From: Reticulitermes lucifugus
Taxonomy: Eukaryota; Arthropoda; Insecta; Blattodea; Rhinotermitidae
DNA length: 38,648 bases
Direction of reading: 5' to 3'
Assembly (NCBI GenBank): GCA_026260175.1
Contig: JAKCWW010003269.1
Coordinates: 292-38,939, forward strand
The notes beneath the pieces were generated by a model, which ran no database searches, was not told the origin of the DNA, and worked only from the letters and a program-made list of their open reading frames with translations. Shown one piece after another: positions 33,374-38,648 of the stretch (the first letter of the stretch is position 1; every line of letters begins with the position of its first letter). The translations under genes were made by a program, and so were the position numbers.

Positions 33374-35241
33374 CTGGTACACACATCCCTTATGGGCAGC
33401 AACTTAGCTGCACTAGTTGTGGGGAGATGTCCACAAGGGGGGCTCTATCTCCTCTTTTGTGGAATTTAGTTGTTGAGGAGCTTCTGGTTGAGGCCAGTGG
33501 CCTAGGCTTCAACATATTGGGCTATGCAGATGACATTGTCATCATAGTCCAAGGCAAATTTGCACACACAGTCGGGGCACTCATGCAGAGTGCCCTGAAT
33601 ATGGTAGTTAAATGGGCTGTTAAAGAGGGTCTAAAAATTAGCCCTCACAAAACAGCGATTGTTCATTTTACCAATAGAAGGAATGTAGAGGGTTTAGGAA
33701 TTCTTATACTTGATGGTAAGGAACTCAAAATGCTGGTAGAGGTTAAGTATTTGGGGGTGATTTTAGACTCCACACTTAGCTGGAACCAACATTTATAGAA
33801 AATAATTAGAAAAGCGGAAACCACCTTTGTGGTGGCTAGACGCATGTATGGTAAGAAATGGGGTTTTAGACCTACTATGGTGCATTGGCTCTATACTAGG
33901 GTAATTTGACCTTCCATTTTCCATGCAGCCTTGGTTTGGTGGCCCAAGGTTAAGCAAAAAAGCACCAAAACTCAGTTAGGCAGGATTCAAAGAATGGCTT
34001 GTTTAACTATCACTGGGGCTATGAAATCGACCCCTACTGCAGTAATGGAAGTGCTACTGAATCTGACTCCTCTAGTTCTGTTGATCATGGCGGAGGTGAA
34101 GAAGACCCTGTATAGACTGCAAATGTGTAAGCAACTGAATATTCCTAGAATAGTGTCAGGGTTGCTAACCATCTGGAATGATGTAGGTGACCCTTTACTT
34201 GAAATGCGGTCGGACTACATCATACCAGTTTATCATTATACTAAAAACTTCGTGATCAAAATAGACCAGGAATACTGGAAAAACAAAGACCCCGTGCTTC
34301 CTGAGAACGCCCTGATCTGGTTCACTAGCGGCTCTAGGGCTAATTCAGGGACAGGAGCTGGTATATATGGTAAAAGACCAGAAAGAAGCTTTAGTTTCTC
34401 TCTGGGCAAATACGCCACATTATTCCAAACTGAAATATGTGTTATTTTACAATGTGCATATGAAAATATAAGAAGGGCTTATCAACATAACTGGATCCTT
34501 ATTTTTTCTTATAGCCAGGCTGTACTTGAGGCTCTTAGCAGCCCAAAAGTGACTTAAAGACTGTTTGCAGAATGCTTGGCTGCTCTTTCTGTGCTGGCAA
34601 ACTGGAATGAGGTTATCCTCATATGAGTGTTGGGGCATTGTGGCATCCCAGTCAATAAAGAGCCTGACAAACTTGCTAGGCAAGGTGCAGCGATGACGCT
34701 ACTCGGCCCAGAGCCGGCTCTTGGAATTCCTAGATGTTCAGCAAGAGTCGCAATTAAGAACTGGACCAAGATTCAACACTGCACTACCTGGAAAAATTTA
34801 CCCGGTTACAGACACGGTAAACCTTTTATTAGCAGACCATGCAAGAAAAGTGCCGATGACGTGCTTAAATTAAGCAGGCATCAGCTGAGAATGGTAGTTG
34901 TATTCCTCACGGGCCATGCTCCTGTGAAGAAGCACCTGAATGTTATGGGTCTGTTTGATGGTGATCCAAACTGCAGATATTGCAAGTTGGAGACTGAAAC
35001 TGCTTACCATATTATTTGCTGTTGCGAGGCCTTGGCTCATCAATGTTATAATTTCTTTGGGAAGTTCTTTGCTGAACCCAAAGATATAAGCACGGCCTCA
35101 TTAAAAGACCTGTGTCGCTTTGCAAACGCCACAGGGTTGATGAGTCTGTGCTGAGAGAATAACACGGCTGCACAATAAGCCTCACGCTGCAGTGCATCCA
35201 GAGCTTCTACCGACGGGCCCTTTGGGAATAAGAAGACGAAG
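33374..35241 (+). mobile_element. 5'-truncated non-LTR retrotransposon with RNase H domain, inactive
   Basis: One reading frame from 33427 to the stop at 35152-35154 contains the end of a reverse transcriptase (catalytic GYADDIVII, YADD at 33523-33534), an RNase H-like domain (about 34315-34690) and a C-terminal cysteine/histidine motif CRYCKLETETAYHIIC near 34975-35020. It is interrupted by in-frame stops at 33796, 33907, 34555 and 34624. A one-base loss in the G run near 33441 shifts the upstream CPQGG motif out of frame. RNase H acidic residues are also lost (WFTSGS, FSYSQA). The layout fits the I/R1/LOA group of LINEs, but the clade is not certain. It is bounded by an exact 12-bp duplication and ends in a GAAGACGAAG tail, consistent with target-primed insertion. 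Confidence 0.85.
33427..35154 (+). pseudogene. LINE ORF2 remnant (RT thumb, RNase H, Cys/His motif)
   Basis: This is the coding relic of the element described above. About 576 codons in a constant frame carry four nonsense codons and no internal frameshift after 33427, indicating point-mutation decay of a once-intact protein. No endonuclease domain is present because of 5' truncation. Confidence 0.8.
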
Positions 35242-35253
35242 AAGCTGCATCTT
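35242..35253 (+). repeat. Target-site duplication of LINE, right copy
   Basis: It is an exact 12-base match to 33362-33373. Confidence 0.7.
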
Positions 35254-36671
35254 TCCTTTCAATATTTATTTCATTTAAAAAAAGGTAAGCTATTTTTGCC
35301 CCATGTTGCATGTTGAATAGGCAATCTTCGAGCTGGAAAAGCCTCGTTGTGCTAGTGAGTGGAAAAAAGACTACGTATATGTAGACAATCAACACATTTG
35401 GAATTGGCAAAGTAACAGAAGTTCCTACGAAATTTTGAGATGTAAAGTATACGTAAATATACAAGCTTACTTAAAGTTACTTTCACTTTCAAGTATTTTC
35501 CGCATGGGACTTAGTAGCGGGTGCACATTATTGTGTACTGACTTCAAATAGTAAACACTTGGTGATGTGTTGATTACGTTAAAAATGTTCAGGATCTCTG
35601 AATAATAAACAAGCGGAAGAGAAGTAATGAAGGAGTTCGTATAGGAAGGGTGTAAATTCAAAGGAATGCTAAATTAGTATTCTGTTTATTGGAGAACAAC
35701 AGATCTGTCCAAACGAATATACTGTGAATACAAAGAAAAAGGAACAAATGTACACAACATGCTTATTTCCTGCTTGTTTCATACAGGTATACAAAATAAA
35801 GCTAGGCAATTCTGCAGTATCAAGTATCATTCTTTTTTGTGATCACTGTGTAAACAAAATTAAGTGTGCCTCGAACACGGCTGTGCACAGTATGGCAGGT
35901 GGATGAAGAAGGAAATATTTGGGTGTGATTCACAATAGAATCTTGTAACAGGTCTTAGTTTCTCGCAATCTGTAGAAAGCATTTATAATATAAATATGGA
36001 CTTTGGAAGAAATGTAAGTTTTTGGGTCTGACGACTACATATTTACACTATTCTAATTTAGGCTACAAAGGGTGTAAGGAAACCAAATCTTTTTTTAAGG
36101 TGGCTCATCCCCGTTGGATTATTAAATATAAATGAATGTTTCAATCAGTCAACACAACATTGTATTCAGTAAGAATAAGGCTACATGTTTCGGCTGAAAA
36201 TGATGAGCCCTCATGAAGCCTAATTACAATAATACAAAAAGGAGGCCTTTACAATCTCAAACCTTAAATGCAGTTGCCAAGTCTCCGCTTTTTGTGTTAT
36301 TGTGATTAGGCGTGATGATGGTTAATCATTTTTAGCCGAAACATGTAGCCTTATTCTTAATGAATATAATGTTGTGTTGGCTGATTGAAACATTTATTTG
36401 TATGAAAACAAATCTATTGGGAATACATCAGAATTTAGGATATGTCCAAATTAAATAAAAATGATTTTGAAATACATTTGTTATATTTTCGAAATATGAG
36501 CAGTTGCTGTAAATACATTCTACTTATGTAATATTAATTGAAATATAGATTACTTAGTGGACTCTCCAGCTTCTAGTCACTTGCAAATTTGTTCCACGTT
36601 GGTACAGAAGTTAGAAGGCATACACAAATCTCTGTGATGGACCAAAACTTGCGGATATTATCCAGCTTCTT
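35254..36671. other. Non-coding interval between the LINE and gene D exon 4
   Basis: It holds a fold-back element (36126-36405). The part adjoining 36671 is the probable 3' UTR of gene D. Short frames at 35207-35906 are unrecognised. Confidence 0.5.
36126..36405. mobile_element. Fold-back element with ~120-bp inverted arms
   Basis: The arms at 36126-36245 and 36282-36405 are about 85-90% reverse complements by eye. Shared blocks are GTTTCAATCAG(T/C)CAACACA, AAGAATAAGGCTACATGTTT, TTCGGCT(G/A)AAAATGAT and CACAATAA-type tails, with a spacer of about 36 bp. No coding capacity. It is a MITE or fold-back transposon whose transcript would form a long hairpin. Confidence 0.8.
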
Positions 36672-36954
36672 TCAGCTCTGTTTTGTTTTCCTTCTGGAAT
36701 GTGAATTGAATATTCTAGCGAGTTTGCGTGTCATGCCATAGGCGATAAACACAACTGCGGCGGTACAAACCCAGATGAACGCGAGAACATCAAGGAGCAG
36801 ATATTGGTACCAAGCGAGATCTAGAATTGCAGGGCGTAAATGTGGCGCTCCTTTGTGTCTGATGACGTATTCCGTCCAGAAGATGGCGGTGTCTAAAGCA
36901 GACATCGGTCTGTCCCGGTAGATAGTAGAGAGACGCTTTGCATTCTCCCTGTAA
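36672..36954 (-). CDS. UGT gene D, last coding exon only
   Basis: It starts after TTATCTACAG in phase 2, as in genes A and C, and encodes [20 protein letters not shown], then [16 protein letters not shown], a transmembrane helix after [11 protein letters not shown] and a basic tail ending RRKTKQS, which fits the KxKxx ER-retrieval pattern. No exon 3 is visible between 36955 and the window end, so exons 1-3 must lie beyond 38648. It is open and intact, so probably part of a functional gene in the same orientation as A and B. Confidence 0.88.
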
Positions 36955-37089
36955 CTGTAGATAACATGACTTTATGCAACATGTTCCAAAAGTCGCTTTA
37001 CAGAAAATAAAATTGTAATGCCGCTTTGTTACGATCTGTAATCCAAGTTGAAATCAGTTTAAACTTGTTAAACGTGTTCCTTTGAGCTT

Positions 37090-37467
37090 GTTGTACCTGA
37101 ACTAGAGGACAGCCCGTTGTACGACAAAACTGAAATCATCCGGCAGCTAGACGGAGCACCTCCGCATTACATTTCAGAAGTTCTGGATTTCCTCAATAAC
37201 CACCTTCCGGAGAGGACCGGACGGCGTGTTAAAATTGCTGCCCCCCCCATGTGATCTCACGCCTTGTGATTTTCGGTGCGGGCATAACGAATAATAATTT
37301 TTATCCCCAAAAGCTGAGGTACTTGGGGCACCTACTAAAGATCACTGAGGCAGAATTTGAGAAGGTTGACGAGGACAAAAATTTATGCGCTGCCATTGTT
37401 AATTTCGTAGCTGAATGTTGACAAAGGAGTATCGAAAAAAAATGGCAGACACTTCAAAATGTTGTAA
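37090..37467 (+). pseudogene. Tc1/mariner-type transposase relic (C-terminal catalytic part)
   Basis: One frame reads VVPELEDSPLYDKTEIIRQL, then DGAPPHYISEVLDFLNNHLP. After a frame change CDLTPCDFRCGHN appears, and in a third frame NGRHFKML before a stop at 37465. The DGAPPHY and DLTPCDF blocks, each with its Asp, are the hallmark of the D,D transposases of the IS630/Tc1/mariner superfamily common in insects. A C run near 37242 marks one frameshift. It lies in the probable intron 3 of gene D. It is dead, and no terminal repeats were identified. Confidence 0.75.
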
Positions 37468-38008
37468 TACCGTACTATTAAATAAATATTTGTAGACTAG
37501 TTTCTTGTTTGCGGTAAAGCGACTTTGGATCACTGTGTACTTCGAACGCTGCTGTTCCATAATAGGGCCTGAAATTTAATGTGCATTCCTGTTAAAATAT
37601 TTCAGCACAAATGTATAGGAAGAGAGAAATGAACAGCTTGATTTATTTGCATATACGAGCATGTGAAGATTTTGGTTAATTGCTTTGTTTGTTGTTTCGT
37701 TCATTTCTCTGTTGGTATGATAACGATTTATGCTAAGATGCGGGGAATCCCACCTGGCATAAACCGTTTATCGGAAAAACCATCTCTCGGGGAGAATCCA
37801 AACAAGAGCCCTTGCTAGAATACGAGGAAAGGCCACTCGGGGAAAAACAGTCGCTCCAGAAAATCCTACAGCAGATCCGTTGGCATGATACCATTATTGT
37901 TGTGTTCTCTGTGAGGCAGGCGCTGAGATGCCGATCGAAGCGGCCGTGAAGTAACACGTGAATATTACACCCGCCTTTTGTATTTTCCACACCGTGCATT
38001 ATAATTCG

Positions 38009-38150
38009 ATTTATTAATATTATCCAAAAAATGCACTTGTCACAGGTTCATAATAATACATTTAAAAATATGTAGGAGTGGAATGTTTTTATATATATTC
38101 TTATGAACCTGTGACAATTAAGTGCACTTGTAGGATAATATTAATAAATT
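38009..38150. mobile_element. Fold-back element with ~55-bp inverted arms
   Basis: The left arm contains TTATTAATATTATCC, TGCACTTGTCACAGG and TTCATAATAATA. The right arm has TATTCTTATGAACCTGTGAC, AAGTGCACTTGTAGG and ATAATATTAATAAATTG, its reverse complement with a few differences. The spacer is about 33 bp. A 17-of-18 match (GTTGTGTTCTCTGTGAGG) occurs at 37899-37916 and 38160-38177, flanking the region. Confidence 0.7.
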
Positions 38151-38469
38151 GTACCCGCCGTTGTGTTCTCTGTAAGGTACGCCCTGAAGAAATGAAAAAA
38201 GTTGAGCATCAAGCATGGTCTCCGTGGAAACTGGGTGAATGTTGTTAAGAAGGCTACAATAGTATTGCAACTGCAAGGTCAGAGCGGCAGAAAATACAGA
38301 AGCGACTCAACTCATAAGGTTCTGTAACAGAACTGCCACAGCAAGGTTATGGGGCTAGACAAAAAGTGATTTGATGTCATCCCCGGGCGAAGATCGCGTA
38401 CGCAGCCAGTCTGAAATAAATGCAAGTTGGAAGAGAACGAATATGGAAAATATGTATACCGTACTGAAG

Positions 38470-38534
38470 CAAGAATAGCTCAGTCGATATAGCGAGGCAC
38501 GGCGAAGAAAAATTGGTGTTCAGTTCCTAACGCC
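38470..38534 (+). repeat. Possible tRNA-like SINE head
   Basis: The stretch contains ATAGCTCAGTCGATATAGCG (A-box-like) and GGTGTTCAGTTCC (B-box-like) about 35 nt apart. It does not fold as a convincing tRNA by eye. Confidence 0.3.
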
Positions 38535-38536
38535 AG

Positions 38537-38648
38537 CCACACACGTTCAGGTAGGCCTGTCAATTTTGCCTGCACAGTTATGCCTACGACAGGCCGCCGG
38601 AGCGTGTGTAGGTTCCGGCACACCTTTCAGTTAAAACTGTACAGGCGG
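38537..38648. repeat. Inverted-repeat-bearing element cut by the window edge
   Basis: ACACACGTTCAGGTAGGCCTG at about 38539 is mirrored by CAGGCCGCCGGAGCGTGTGT near 38589-38609. The GCCTGCACAGTT segment (38569) is mirrored by AACTGTACAGGC at the window end. This fits the end of a DNA transposon. Confidence 0.4.

Noticed and set aside
1-38648. CRISPR arrays, operons, ribosome binding sites, viral genes, canonical tRNA or rRNA genes
   Set aside because: None seen. The sequence is a metazoan nuclear region with spliced genes, and the short direct repeats are microsatellites or transposons.

Overview
The window is nuclear DNA of an insect, most likely a polyneopteran of the cockroach/termite type. 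The evidence is GT-AG introns of 0.1-2.2 kb, tRNA-derived SINEs, several LINE relics whose C-terminal peptides look like those common in Blattodea, fold-back elements, sparse genes and a 647-base N gap (23703-24349). The order-level assignment is an inference from repeat style and was not checked by a search.

The recognisable genes are all membrane-bound UDP-glycosyltransferases (UGTs, glycosyltransferase family 1), the phase II detoxification enzymes of the ER. Gene A (minus strand) is complete: coding exons 5820-6629, 4907-5129, 2790-3009 and 1691-1982 (514 aa), plus a non-coding first exon ending at 8323 below a TATA box at 8441-8450. Gene C (plus strand) is complete in its coding part: 25320-26162, 27869-28091, 30265-30484 and 32372-32651 (521 aa). 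Gene D (minus) shows only its last exon (36672-36954); the rest lies beyond the right edge. B (minus, 17474-18310) is an intact UGT first coding exon with its own TATA box and non-coding exon but no exons 2-4 of its own. Between B and A, at about 12870-13510, lies a decayed third first exon.

In all complete genes the exon 1/2, 2/3 and 3/4 junctions are phase 0, 1 and 2, and exons 2 and 3 are 223 and 220 nt. B's donor is therefore frame-compatible with A's exon 2. The layout B exon 1 - relic exon 1 - A exon 1 - shared exons 2-4 resembles the vertebrate UGT1A locus: alternative promoters and first exons supply different acceptor-binding halves, joined to one common UDP-sugar-binding and membrane-anchor half. 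This is the most interesting candidate in the window and is testable by RNA-seq junctions.

A second large-scale feature is a CpG desert of about 8.6 kb over gene C (from the gap to about 32.9-33.0 kb), with roughly a tenth of the CpG density seen near gene B. It suggests long-term germline methylation of this one UGT while its neighbours A, B and D were not methylated.

The remaining DNA is repeats: a 50-bp minisatellite at the left edge, two tRNA-derived SINE families, a six-copy interspersed family ('family X'), four fold-back elements, a jockey-like LINE 3' end, a 5'-truncated RNase H-bearing LINE with a 12-bp target-site duplication, a LINE C-terminus beside the gap, and a Tc1/mariner-type transposase relic. 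No tRNA or rRNA genes, CRISPR arrays or bacterial or viral features were seen.
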